Shown here: piece after piece, positions 34,185 through 43,083 of the stretch
Layout: each line of letters starts with the position of its first letter
How positions within the stretch are numbered: position 1 is the stretch's first letter
The notes under the pieces: generated by a model
Seen by the model: only the letters and a program-made list of their open reading frames with translations
What the model was told of the DNA's origin: nothing
Database searches by the model: none
Source of the DNA: CAG-533 sp022779465
Lineage (GTDB): Bacteria; Bacillota_I; Bacilli_A; RF39; UBA660
Assembly (NCBI GenBank): GCA_022779465.1
Contig: JALFTB010000003.1
Coordinates: 4,197 to 68,196, forward strand
Length of the DNA stretch: 64,000 bases
Direction: 5' to 3'
Program-made: the position numbers and the translations under genes

Positions 34185-35672
34185 ATGGCAAAAAAACAAA
34201 AAAAGACTACAAATAAATTTTATAAAATATTATCTTTTATTTTAGTATTTATTACAGTACTAGCAGTAAATGTAATTATATACTTTAATGTATTACCAAA
34301 TAAATACCTAATTCCTGCCGTAATTGTTGTAGGATTATTAACTTTGGTAATCGCACTTTTCTTAAACAAGAAAACTAAAATATTTGCTAAAATGATTTGT
34401 ACTATTGCATCAGTTCTCATCTTGGCTATTGAAGCTTTAGGAATATTCTATGCTTTTGGTACAATTGATTTCTTTAATGATATCTTCGATAATGGGGTAA
34501 GATCAGAAAGTTATGCTATTTATGTTAAAGAAGATAGTACTTTTAAAACAGTTAATGATATTAAAAGAAGAAACATTGCAGTATTTAATCCTAATGAAGA
34601 AAATGTTAAAACTGCCGTATCATTACTAGAAAACATGATTAAATTTAAAAAAGTAGATTATGAATCTCAAACTGATGCCATCAACTCAGTTTTAAATGAT
34701 GAAAATGTTGCACTTATTATGCAAGAAGCTTTAATGGATATTTTCTTAGATGAACATCCTGACACTAAATTAAGAGTATTAGATACAATCGATGTCAAAA
34801 CTAAAACTATGAATAAATTTAAAAAAGTAGACGTAACTAAAGATTCATTTGTTATTTATTTAAGTGGAGTAGATACATCTGGAACTGTTCGTAAATCAGC
34901 AAGAAGTGATGTAAATGTTTTAGCTTTCGTAAATCCAGATAACAGTAAAATCTTACTACTAAGTACGCCAAGAGATTATTATGTTACTCTAGCTACTAAA
35001 AATGCTAAAGATAAATTAACTCATGCTGGTATTTACGGAGTAGAAGAAAGCTCTAAAACTTTAGGTAAACTTTATGGTGTCGATGTTAACTATTATGCTA
35101 GAGTAAACTTTACTTCATTTGTTAAAATAATTAATAACTTAGGTGGCATTACCGTAGATGTCGAAAAACCAGACTATCGTTATAGTCAAGGAATTGATTG
35201 TGGCTCTGGTTATGTATGCACAGATAACTCTAAAAGAGAAAACGGCAATAACGTTAACTACATCAAATATGGCACTCAAAAATTAACTGGCGAACAAGCT
35301 CTAACATATGCTCGAAACAGATATCAATATAAAGAAGGCGATAATGCTAGACAATTACATCAACAACAAATCCTAAAAGCCATGATGACTAAAGCTTTAA
35401 GTAGTTCAAATACTATAACTAAATATAATACAATCTTAAAAGATCTATCAAAAGGTTTAATTACTAATGTTGACCAAGATACAATCACTAAATTAATTAA
35501 TATGCAACTTAATGAAAATATTAAATGGCAAATAGATACTTATGCTGTAACTGGAACAGGAGCAAGCAAAAAAACATATTCAACTGGTAACTACAATGTT
35601 TATGTTATGGAACCAAACGAAGAATCAATTGCCGAAGCAAAACAAAAAATAAAAGAAGTAATGGAGAGTTAA
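34185..35672 (+). CDS. LCP (LytR-CpsA-Psr) family wall-polymer ligase with solute-binding-like insert
   Basis: The 495-residue protein has three N-terminal membrane helices (about 15-95). Next is a segment (about 105-205: YAIYVKEDSTFKTVNDIKRRNIAVF...VALIMQEALMDIFLDE) that resembles a periplasmic solute-binding half-domain. The LCP core follows (about 220-480): YLSGVDTSG, RSDVNVL, STPRDYYV and LTGEQALTYARNRY. LCP enzymes attach teichoic acids or other anionic polymers to peptidoglycan using polyprenyl-linked donors. The gene directly abuts the FchA-like gene (stop followed at once by ATG). Confidence 0.85.
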   Translation: MAKKQKKTTNKFYKILSFILVFITVLAVNVIIYFNVLPNKYLIPAVIVVGLLTLVIALFLNKKTKIFAKMICTIASVLILAIEALGIFYAFGTIDFFNDIFDNGVRSESYAIYVKEDSTFKTVNDIKRRNIAVFNPNEENVKTAVSLLENMIKFKKVDYESQTDAINSVLNDENVALIMQEALMDIFLDEHPDTKLRVLDTIDVKTKTMNKFKKVDVTKDSFVIYLSGVDTSGTVRKSARSDVNVLAFVNPDNSKILLLSTPRDYYVTLATKNAKDKLTHAGIYGVEESSKTLGKLYGVDVNYYARVNFTSFVKIINNLGGITVDVEKPDYRYSQGIDCGSGYVCTDNSKRENGNNVNYIKYGTQKLTGEQALTYARNRYQYKEGDNARQLHQQQILKAMMTKALSSSNTITKYNTILKDLSKGLITNVDQDTITKLINMQLNENIKWQIDTYAVTGTGASKKTYSTGNYNVYVMEPNEESIAEAKQKIKEVMES

Positions 35673-36236
35673 ATGTATCAAAATAAATTAAAAGACATCT
35701 TAAATGATTTAGAAAACCCTAATACTCATATTGCTGGAGGAAGCGTAGTTGGTGTAGTTTTATCAACAATTAATAGTCTAATAATCTATAGTTGTAACCT
35801 AACAATTGGCAAACCTAAATATCAAGAAGTTGAACCACAGGTAAAAGATATTCTTACAAAAGCTCAAACAAATAAAGAAAAATCACTTAATTCAATTGAT
35901 CAAGATAATGACATCTTAGAAGAACTCCTTTCAAAATATAAAACTAGAAAAGAAGATCCAGAAAGCTATGAAGAAATATGCACTAAAGCTGTAGAATTTG
36001 CTTTAGAAGTTATATCTCTTGCATATCAAACTAAAGAATTATCTAAAGAAATATCTAAAGTTGGAAATAAAATGTTATCAAGTGATTATAATATTTGCTT
36101 ATATTTAAGTGAAGCAGCCATTAAATCAAGTTATGAAAACTATTATATTAACTTAGGTGGCATCCAAAATGAAGAAATCAAAAATAATTTTAATCAAACA
36201 TTATTAGAAATAGAAAACAAATATAAAGGAGAGTAA
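35673..36236 (+). CDS. fchA: Methenyl-THF cyclohydrolase / formimino-THF cyclodeaminase family (FchA-like)
   Basis: The 187-residue helical protein shows the FTCD-C/FchA pattern: an N-terminal THIAGGSVVGVVLS segment (PGGGSVAAL in relatives), a KSL..ID.D segment and a C-terminal SSDYNICLYLSEAAIKSSYENYYINL (SD.~.a..la..A...~..NV.iN). The family opens 5,10-methenyl-THF or deaminates 5-formimino-THF. It is one base from folD, whose own cyclohydrolase lysine is missing, so a cyclohydrolase role fits well. RBS GAGAG lies in the end of the LCP gene. Confidence 0.75.
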   Translation: MYQNKLKDILNDLENPNTHIAGGSVVGVVLSTINSLIIYSCNLTIGKPKYQEVEPQVKDILTKAQTNKEKSLNSIDQDNDILEELLSKYKTRKEDPESYEEICTKAVEFALEVISLAYQTKELSKEISKVGNKMLSSDYNICLYLSEAAIKSSYENYYINLGGIQNEEIKNNFNQTLLEIENKYKGE

Positions 36237-36237
36237 A

Positions 36238-37053
36238 ATGATCACATTAGAAGGAAAACCAGTAACTGAAAAAATAATTGAAAGAATAACTGAAAAACAA
36301 GCTAAATTAACCAAGCAACCTTGTTTAGCAGTTTTAGGTATTGAAGGTGATGATGCCAGCAATGTTTATATTGGTAGAATTGAAAAAAACTGTGCTAAAT
36401 ATAATATTGACTTTAAATTATTAATGGCTAAAGATGAAACTGAATTTAAAAATAATTTTAATGAAGTCAAAGATAATCCTGAAATAACTGGTATTATGTT
36501 CCAAGAACCTTTACCACATACATGTGCTTCATTAATTAATGAATTACCCGCTCATAAAGATGTTGAAGGACTAAACATTATCAATGCCGGTAAATTAATG
36601 CTAGGACAAGAAGACGCAAACATCCCATGTACTAGTAAAGCCGTTATTGAAGTATTGGATTACTATAATATCGATATAACAGGTAAAAAAGTTGTTATTA
36701 TGGGAAGAAGTAATATTGTTGGTAAACCATTAATCTTCCAATTACTAAAAAAGAATGCAACTGTTACTATATGTCATTCTAAAACCATTAATTTAAAAGA
36801 AGAACTTCAAACCGCAGATATTATTGTCATGGCAATCGGTAAAGCAAAATTCTTAACTAAAGATTATATTAAAGAAAATGCAATTCTTATTGATGTCGGA
36901 ATCAATTTTGAAGATGGTAAAATGGTAGGGGATATTGATTTTGAAAGCATCCAAGACAAAGCTTCAATGTGCACACCAGTACCAGGTGGTATCGGACCAA
37001 TTACCAATGTTCTTTTAATTGAAAATATTATTACAAATGCTCTAAGAGATTAA
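36238..37053 (+). CDS. folD: FolD-type methylene-THF dehydrogenase lacking the cyclohydrolase lysine
   Basis: The 271-residue protein is clearly FolD: FQEPLPH (keeping the Gln of VQLPLP), PAHKDVEGLN (keeping the Asp), IPCTSKAV, VVIMGRSNIVGKPL and PVPGGIGPIT. The YxxxK motif of the active site, however, reads YIGRI in the segment ASNVYIGRIEKNC: the lysine equivalent to E. coli/human Lys56 is Ile. That lysine is needed for the cyclohydrolase step, while NAD(P)-dependent dehydrogenase activity can persist without it. The upstream FchA-like gene may supply the missing step. RBS AAAGGAGAG. Confidence 0.88.
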   Translation: MITLEGKPVTEKIIERITEKQAKLTKQPCLAVLGIEGDDASNVYIGRIEKNCAKYNIDFKLLMAKDETEFKNNFNEVKDNPEITGIMFQEPLPHTCASLINELPAHKDVEGLNIINAGKLMLGQEDANIPCTSKAVIEVLDYYNIDITGKKVVIMGRSNIVGKPLIFQLLKKNATVTICHSKTINLKEELQTADIIVMAIGKAKFLTKDYIKENAILIDVGINFEDGKMVGDIDFESIQDKASMCTPVPGGIGPITNVLLIENIITNALRD

Positions 37054-37068
37054 ATATCTCTTTTTTTA
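37044..37068 (+). terminator. Terminator overlapping the folD stop
   Basis: AGAGAT (37045-37050) pairs with ATCTCT (37056-37061), then T run. Confidence 0.8.
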
Positions 37069-37080
37069 ATTAACTTGTTT

Positions 37081-37089
37081 TGATATAAT
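37081..37089 (+). promoter_or_regulatory. Extended -10 promoter
   Basis: TG-A-TATAAT (TATAAT 37084-37089) follows the terminator; no clear -35. Confidence 0.55.
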
Positions 37090-37111
37090 TATAAAAGAAT
37101 AGAGTGATGGT

Positions 37112-39790
37112 ATGAAAAATAAAAAAGGATTTACACTAATTGAATTAGTAATTGCAATCGGTTTATTAAGCATATTTGCCATAACAATAGGAATATCTTT
37201 AAATCGAACATTGAAATCTCAAAAACTAAAAGAACAACAAGAATTTGTTGAAAAAATTAAATCAGCTGCTAATCTATATGCAACCAATAATAGTAATATT
37301 GTAAATAATCTAAGTAAAGAGAAAGGTTTTGTAACAATAACCATTGAGGATTTAACTAATGGCGGATATCTTAGTGAAAATACTATAGATTCAAGCACCA
37401 ATGAAAAAGTTGATAAAAGTCAAAAAATTAAAATAAGTTATGATGCTAATGGAACTATAAAAATCGATTATCCATATGATAAAGAAGATGATTATCTTCA
37501 AGCCTTAGATATTTATATTAATTTAGGTGATAATTCAATTACTGATTATTGCTTTCATGACTTAGGAACAAGTAACTTATCATATGTTAATAGTGAAACA
37601 GGTTCATTCGATCATGATTATATAACATCAAAAGGATCAGATGGCAATTATCAAAATATTAACTGTAATCAAGGAAAAATATATACAACATCACCAGGAA
37701 CTTACCGTATAATTTATAATTATAAACTAAAAAATAAAAATACTTGGAAAAGAAAAACGAGAAATGTTGTCGTTGTTGATAACGTCGCTCCAACTTGTGT
37801 AATAACTGGAAATAGAGAAGCCAATGCTCCATGGCGTTATGAAGGCTTAACAGACTTTTCTGTTGGATGCAATGATGCTGGTGGTTGCTTAAATGTAACT
37901 CAACCTAAATCACCATTAATAAACATGAAAACAGAAACTGTTACTATTCAAGATAAAGCCGGTAATAAAACTATTTGCACCTTAAATGTATATTCAGATC
38001 AAATTAAACCTACCTGTACCCAAAATAACACTCCAACTTCATGGACTAATCAAAATAGAACTATTACTACTAAATGTAACGATACATTAAGTGGATGTGT
38101 CGAAGGAACTACAACTAAAACTTATACTAGTGATAAGTTAAATGATACATTCTTAGTATATGATAATGCTGGAAATGCCGGGGAATGTAATGTAATCGTT
38201 AAGGTAGATAAAACTCCACCAGTTGTTAGTTTAAGTCCATCATATAGTGAAAGTGATGGAAGTATAACTATAACTGCCACTGCTGAAGACCCATTAAGTG
38301 GAGTAGTGCAATATATGTTTAGTGAAAATGCCAATTTAACAGCATTCTCATCAGGCTGGAGCACATGGTCAACTGCTAAAGCTTCGGTAAGCTATAATAA
38401 AACTATCACAACCTTAGGTTCTACAACATGGTATTTCTATGCCAAAGATTCTGCTGGCAATGTAGCTAGAAGTGATGCTTTAACTATAAACTTATCAGCA
38501 CCAATTCCCAATGCTCCAACTATAAATATTTCTAATCCTTATCAAGTTAGAAAAGGTGGCACTGTTAATGCGGATATAACTTGGACTAGTGGTCAGAATG
38601 TCAGTGCATACTGTGTTCAATTAAAATCAGCCGCAGCACCAACTGGTTCATCAAGTTGTTGGACATCTGTTTCCACAACTGTTAACAGTGTAAAAAGATC
38701 ACTTACATTAAATGGTGGTGTTGGAAAATATAATTATGTTGCATACGTTAAAAACTCATCAGGTAAAATATCTCCCGTATCTAATACATCGTATGCCGAA
38801 GTAATTGATACAACTCCAACGACTCCTAAACTTAATATTAGTCCATATAGTGTAACTAGTGGTGGAAGCATAACCGCTAATGTTAGTTGGACTGGAAATG
38901 AAAACGTTAATGCCTTTTGCGTTGTAAAAAAAGGTTCAACCAAACCAACATCATCATCAAGCTGTTGGAATAGTGTTGCAACAACAAAAACAACTGGAAC
39001 TTCTTCATTTAAAATTACTGGAAGTCCAGGCAAATACTATTATGTTGCATACGTTAAAAATATTTACGGAGAAGTATCTGCTGCTTCTAATGAAGACTAT
39101 GGTGAAATCAAGGCCACAAAGCCTAGCAAACCTACATTATCAACAAGTACAAGCAAAACAACAATTGGAAACAAAGTAACCCTAACAGCTAAGTGGACCA
39201 GTGGACAAGATGTTACAGCATATTGTATCCGCTCAACTGCCTATGCTGCTCCAACCGCATCTTCAGATTGTTGGACATCTACTACAACATCTAAAACATC
39301 TGGCACAAGAACTCTAACATTCTCATACACCGGCACTTATACTTATAAAGCATATGTTAAAAATTCAAGTGGATTAATTTCTGATGCATCAAACGCTGTA
39401 ACTATAACAATAACTATTAATTCCAATGGAGATAAATATTTCTGCTGGTATGTATTAAAACAATCTGATGGCACTCTAAAAGTAAGAACTAGAGATGATG
39501 CTAGTTCTTTAACATCATCTCTAATTTGTCGTAATCAACCAGCTGGATCTAAAAATATTTACAATATTTATAAGAATAGTACTGTAACGTATAGTTCATT
39601 CTGGGGAGAATCAAATTTTACCAAATCTGATGGAACTCATAATTATGGTTGGTATCATGTTTCCGGTAGTGTAGAGCCAAATGGTACAAAACATTCTATT
39701 ACATGTTATTCTGCCTTTTATTACACAGCACAATCATGTTCTGACTGTATAAGTAATGACCATTGTACAACATCAAGAGTTTTAAAATAG
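37112..39790 (+). CDS. Giant pseudopilin-like adhesin with Ig/FN3-like repeats
   Basis: The 892-residue protein starts with a prepilin signal and helix (KKGFTLIELVIAIGLL; cleavage after G, Glu at +5), then a pilin-like domain to about 230. Ig-like repeats with paired cysteines follow (about 230-460, ending DKAGN..C.L.VYSD). Three copies of a repeat of about 100 residues (about 465-565, 570-668, 672-770) contain a VxAxCV...SSSCW cysteine pair and end YVAYVKNSSG. A Cys-rich C-terminal domain (YFCWYVLKQSDG) closes it. The N-terminus and C-terminus match the protein at 50631. It is probably a minor pilin that carries an adhesin tip. No assembly genes lie nearby. Confidence 0.75.
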   Translation: MKNKKGFTLIELVIAIGLLSIFAITIGISLNRTLKSQKLKEQQEFVEKIKSAANLYATNNSNIVNNLSKEKGFVTITIEDLTNGGYLSENTIDSSTNEKVDKSQKIKISYDANGTIKIDYPYDKEDDYLQALDIYINLGDNSITDYCFHDLGTSNLSYVNSETGSFDHDYITSKGSDGNYQNINCNQGKIYTTSPGTYRIIYNYKLKNKNTWKRKTRNVVVVDNVAPTCVITGNREANAPWRYEGLTDFSVGCNDAGGCLNVTQPKSPLINMKTETVTIQDKAGNKTICTLNVYSDQIKPTCTQNNTPTSWTNQNRTITTKCNDTLSGCVEGTTTKTYTSDKLNDTFLVYDNAGNAGECNVIVKVDKTPPVVSLSPSYSESDGSITITATAEDPLSGVVQYMFSENANLTAFSSGWSTWSTAKASVSYNKTITTLGSTTWYFYAKDSAGNVARSDALTINLSAPIPNAPTINISNPYQVRKGGTVNADITWTSGQNVSAYCVQLKSAAAPTGSSSCWTSVSTTVNSVKRSLTLNGGVGKYNYVAYVKNSSGKISPVSNTSYAEVIDTTPTTPKLNISPYSVTSGGSITANVSWTGNENVNAFCVVKKGSTKPTSSSSCWNSVATTKTTGTSSFKITGSPGKYYYVAYVKNIYGEVSAASNEDYGEIKATKPSKPTLSTSTSKTTIGNKVTLTAKWTSGQDVTAYCIRSTAYAAPTASSDCWTSTTTSKTSGTRTLTFSYTGTYTYKAYVKNSSGLISDASNAVTITITINSNGDKYFCWYVLKQSDGTLKVRTRDDASSLTSSLICRNQPAGSKNIYNIYKNSTVTYSSFWGESNFTKSDGTHNYGWYHVSGSVEPNGTKHSITCYSAFYYTAQSCSDCISNDHCTTSRVLK
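38509..39418 (+). repeat. Three tandem coding repeats of about 100 codons
   Basis: Copies begin near 38509, 38824 and 39130. Each encodes a beta-rich domain with a conserved GG.VTA..W start, two cysteines about 17 residues apart and a YVAYVKN or YKAYVKN ending. They are diverged at the DNA level. Confidence 0.7.
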
Positions 39791-39814
39791 GTTAGTTTTA
39801 TCTAGCCTTTTTTT
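39788..39814 (+). terminator. Intrinsic terminator
   Basis: AGGTTA (39789-39794) pairs with TAGCCT (39803-39808) with one G-T pair, then T run; overlaps the stop. Confidence 0.65.
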
Positions 39815-39872
39815 CTTTTCATAATTATGTTATTATATTCCTATAAAATGTAATTAAAAAGGAGATCTAAAA

Positions 39873-41615
39873 ATGAATTTAATTATTAAAATTGAAAATT
39901 TAATCAAAGAACTAATAACTAAATTAGGCTACGAAGACGACGTTAAAATTATCGTAAGTGGGAGACCAGAATTTGGTGACTACCAATACAATAGTGCCTT
40001 TAATTTAGCTAAAAAATATCATAAAAATCCAATACAAATCGCCGATGAAATAACAGCAGAACTATCAAAAGAAGATTTATTTGAAACTGTCACAAATGTC
40101 AATGGATTTATAAATTTAAAATTAAGTGATAAAGCCTTAATTAATTACATGAACGAAGTTATTAAAGACTTTAGTATCAACACATATCATATCGATACTG
40201 ATGAAACTATCTTTTTAGATTATGGTGGTGCCAATGTTGCCAAAGCTCTTCATGCTGGTCATCTAAGAAGTCCTAATATCGGAGAAGCACTAAAAAGATT
40301 ATGTGAAGCCGTAGGTTATAAAACCATAAGTGATGTTCACTATGGTGACTGGGGTAGACCAATGGGATTAATAATCTGTGAAATAAAACATCGTTTCCCA
40401 GATTCACCATTCTTTAATCCTAATCTAGATGAGTATCCTACCGAAAGCCCAGTATCATTAGAAGACCTATATGAAATATACCCACTAGCAAGCAGTAAAT
40501 CTAAAGAAGATGAAAACTATCTTAATGAAGCTAGAGAACTAACAGTAGCTCTTCAAAATAAAACTAAAGGTATTTACGATTTATATCAAGCCTTCACTAA
40601 AATATCAATGGATGATATTAAAGACATCTATAAAAAATTAAATGCAACATTCGATTTACATGAAGGTGAAAGAGATGCTGATGATTATATTCCAGAATTA
40701 TTAAAATATCTTAAAGATAATAATTTAACTGAAATAAGTAATGGAGCAACCATCATTGATGTTAAAGAAGAAACTGATAAAAAAGAAATCCCACCAGTTA
40801 TCCTAATTAAAAGTAATGGTGGAGTATTATATGACACAACCGAATTAGCAACTCTTTATTCAAGAGTTAAAAGATTCGATGCTAAAAAATATTTTTATCT
40901 AACTGACATCAGACAAGAATTACATTTTGTTCAAGCTTTCCGTGCTGCTCATAAAACTCATATTGTTCCTGATGATATCGATTTAGAATGGTTTGGTTTT
41001 GGAACCCTTAATGGAACCGATGGAAAACCATTTAAAACCAGAGATGGTGGTGTTATGAGTTTAAGAGAACTAATTAAACTAGTAAGTACTGAAACCAGAA
41101 AAGTGATTAAAGATAATATACCTGAAGAAGAAAAAGACGAATTAGCTGAAAAATTAGCAATTGCTGCTATTAAATATGCTGATCTTTTACCAAATAGAGC
41201 AAGTGACTACATCTTTGATCCAATTAAATTTAGTGATATCAATGGTAAAACTGGAACCTATTTACTTTATAGTACCGTAAGAATGTCATCATTATTAAAT
41301 AAAGCCAAAAAAGAAAATATTATTCCTAACGAATATAAATTAATTTCAACTCCTGAAGAAAGAGATATAATTATTAACTTATTAAATTTAAGAAACACAA
41401 TTGAAAAATCTATGGCCACAAGAACCTTAAATGAAATATGTGAATATCTTTATAGATTAACTAGTTCATTTAATGCCTTCTATTCAAATCACGAAGTAAT
41501 TACTGAACCAGATGAAACAAAAAAAGAAAGTTATATTTCCTTAATTAAATTAGTACATGATACCAATAAATATTTACTTAATATTTTAGCTATCGATGTA
41601 CCAAATAAGATATAA
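39873..41615 (+). CDS. argS: Arginyl-tRNA synthetase
   Basis: The 580-residue protein has the N-terminal additional domain (about 1-105), the class I HIGH motif as HAGHLRS in ANVAKALHAGHLRSPNIGEA, the YGDWGRPMG segment, a KPFKTRDGGVMSLREL block and the C-terminal anticodon-binding helices (SDYIFDPIKFSDINGKTGTYL...). It charges tRNA-Arg. RBS AAAAAGGAG is strong. It has its own terminator shared with the convergent YjcZ-like gene. Confidence 0.93.
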   Translation: MNLIIKIENLIKELITKLGYEDDVKIIVSGRPEFGDYQYNSAFNLAKKYHKNPIQIADEITAELSKEDLFETVTNVNGFINLKLSDKALINYMNEVIKDFSINTYHIDTDETIFLDYGGANVAKALHAGHLRSPNIGEALKRLCEAVGYKTISDVHYGDWGRPMGLIICEIKHRFPDSPFFNPNLDEYPTESPVSLEDLYEIYPLASSKSKEDENYLNEARELTVALQNKTKGIYDLYQAFTKISMDDIKDIYKKLNATFDLHEGERDADDYIPELLKYLKDNNLTEISNGATIIDVKEETDKKEIPPVILIKSNGGVLYDTTELATLYSRVKRFDAKKYFYLTDIRQELHFVQAFRAAHKTHIVPDDIDLEWFGFGTLNGTDGKPFKTRDGGVMSLRELIKLVSTETRKVIKDNIPEEEKDELAEKLAIAAIKYADLLPNRASDYIFDPIKFSDINGKTGTYLLYSTVRMSSLLNKAKKENIIPNEYKLISTPEERDIIINLLNLRNTIEKSMATRTLNEICEYLYRLTSSFNAFYSNHEVITEPDETKKESYISLIKLVHDTNKYLLNILAIDVPNKI

Positions 41616-41645
41616 AAAAAGAAAGTTTTGCACTTTCTTTTTTTA
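41614..41645. terminator. Bidirectional terminator
   Basis: AAAGAAAGT pairs with ACTTTCTTT, flanked by an A run on one side and a T run on the other, so it can end both argS (+) and the YjcZ-like gene (-). Confidence 0.85.
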
Positions 41646-41837
41646 GTTATTAAAATTATTATTGTTGTTGCCGCCCCAACTCCAACCAGCTCCAATGATA
41701 ATTACAAGTAAAATAAATAATACAATCCATAAAGCAGCACCTAGACCATAACCTTGAGTATTTCCTACATAACCGGCATTACAACATGGAGAACCATAAC
41801 CTTGATTATAACCACCATTATATCCATAGTAATACAT
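41643..41837 (-). CDS. YjcZ-like small Gly/Tyr-rich membrane peptide
   Basis: The 64-residue protein has a Tyr/Gly/Asn-rich N-terminus (YYYGYNGGYNQGYG), a CC pair, one membrane helix (ALWIVLFILLVIIIGAGW) and an Asn-rich end. The helix strongly resembles the ALIVVLFILLIIVGA core of the YjcZ family (Pfam PF09680), small peptides common in Bacilli. The family function is unknown. An RBS (AAAGGAGGTTTT) precedes the start on the minus strand. Confidence 0.7.
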   Translation of the reverse strand: MYYYGYNGGYNQGYGSPCCNAGYVGNTQGYGLGAALWIVLFILLVIIIGAGWSWGGNNNNNFNN

Positions 41838-41902
41838 ATTAAAACCTCCTTTGTATCTACTATAGTGTACTCAAATAGGCTCCAAATGGTTAATAAAAAT
41901 TA

Positions 41903-41947
41903 ATGTAAATTTACATCATAAACATAGGAGAACCTATCTACCTATGT
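41903..41947. promoter_or_regulatory. Two dyads in the yjcZ-ruvA intergenic region, candidate operators
   Basis: A perfect 14-bp palindrome ATGTAAATTTACAT (41903-41916) is followed by the inverted repeat ACATAGG (41922-41928)/CCTATGT (41941-41947). The latter touches the extended -10 TG-T-TATAAT (41945-41953) of ruvA. Neither matches the LexA GAAC-N4-GTTC box. Confidence 0.45.
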
Positions 41948-41971
41948 TATAATTATATAAGGTGGGAAAGT

Positions 41972-42520
41972 ATGTACGGATATATAAAAGGAAAAATTAC
42001 TTATGTAACAAGTAATTATATAATTATAGATAATAATGGAATAGGATATATTATTTTTGTAGCTAATCCATATTCTTATGAAGAAAATAAAGAATATTTA
42101 ATTTATACATACAACTATATAAATGAAAATGAAAACTCATTATATGGTTTTATTAGTATGGATGAAAAAGAATTATTCTTAAAATTAATTAACGTTAAAG
42201 GACTAGGACCAAAAACTGCTATGCCAATGTTAGCAACCGGTTCTGTAAATGGAATCAAAGATGCTATCGACAGGGAAAACGTTCTTTATTTAAAGAAATT
42301 CCCTAAAGTAGGAGATAAACTAGCAAGACAAATGATTCTTGATTTAAAAGGTAAATTAGCTAACGTCGAAGGAGATTCTACTGAATCAACTGAATTAGTT
42401 GAAGTTCTAGAAAACCTAGGCTATAAAACTGCTGATATTAAGAAAATATTACCTAAAGTAAATAAAGAATTAAGATTAGAAGACCAAATAAAAGAAGCTT
42501 TAAAATTAATGCTTAGATAG
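41972..42520 (+). CDS. ruvA: Holliday junction helicase accessory protein RuvA
   Basis: The 182-residue protein starts MYGYIKGKITYVTSNYIIIDNNGIGY (OB-fold), has the helix-hairpin-helix VKGLGPKTAMPML and a second one (FPKVGDKLARQMILDLKGK), then a flexible linker and the C-terminal RuvB-binding helices. It binds Holliday junctions and loads RuvB. It is separated from ruvB by a nucleotidase-like gene. RBS AAGGTGGG. Confidence 0.9.
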   Translation: MYGYIKGKITYVTSNYIIIDNNGIGYIIFVANPYSYEENKEYLIYTYNYINENENSLYGFISMDEKELFLKLINVKGLGPKTAMPMLATGSVNGIKDAIDRENVLYLKKFPKVGDKLARQMILDLKGKLANVEGDSTESTELVEVLENLGYKTADIKKILPKVNKELRLEDQIKEALKLMLR

Positions 42521-42540
42521 AAGTGAAAGGAAGTATCATA

Positions 42541-43083
42541 ATGAGTAACATAAAAACAATTGGAATAGATATCGATGATACTATCACTAATACCTTTGAT
42601 AAAGCTGAAGAATATCTAATAAATCATATTGAATATATACCTTACGACGAATTATATGAAGGAAAAACTGAGCGAGCAATTAACTTTGCTAAAGAAAGAT
42701 TAGAAACAATTCAAAGAGAATGTTTACCTAAAGAACATGCTATTGAAGTAATTAAAAGATTAAAAGATAAAGGATATAAAATAATAATCATAACCGCTAG
42801 AGGTTCAGAATTAAAATATGATCATGAAAAAATAACTAAAGATTATTTTAAGAAATATAACATTCCTTATGATGACATGATATTTTCCTCAATCAATAAA
42901 GGATTAGACTGTAAAAATAATAATATTGATATTTTAATTGATGATCGTGAAGAAAATTTAGATAGTGCTATTGATTATGGAATCATTCCAATTAAGTTTA
43001 AAAGTGTTAGAGAACCAGTAAGTAAATATCCAACATTTGATAATTGGTTATATTTAGAAAAATATCTAGAAGGGGAGTTTTAA
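42541..43083 (+). CDS. HAD-family 5'-nucleotidase-like protein inside the ruvAB operon
   Basis: The protein has about 180 residues with HAD motifs: GIDIDDTI (motif I, nucleophile Asp and acid Asp), IIITARGS (motif II), and ILIDDREEN (motif IV), plus a helical cap. It resembles the NT5C/YqfW-type 5'(3')-deoxyribonucleotidases. It probably dephosphorylates nucleotides. ATG 42541 with AAAGGAAG (42527-42534) is preferred over GTG 42523. The stop is directly followed by ruvB, so it is fully within the operon. Confidence 0.75.
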   Translation: MSNIKTIGIDIDDTITNTFDKAEEYLINHIEYIPYDELYEGKTERAINFAKERLETIQRECLPKEHAIEVIKRLKDKGYKIIIITARGSELKYDHEKITKDYFKKYNIPYDDMIFSSINKGLDCKNNNIDILIDDREENLDSAIDYGIIPIKFKSVREPVSKYPTFDNWLYLEKYLEGEF

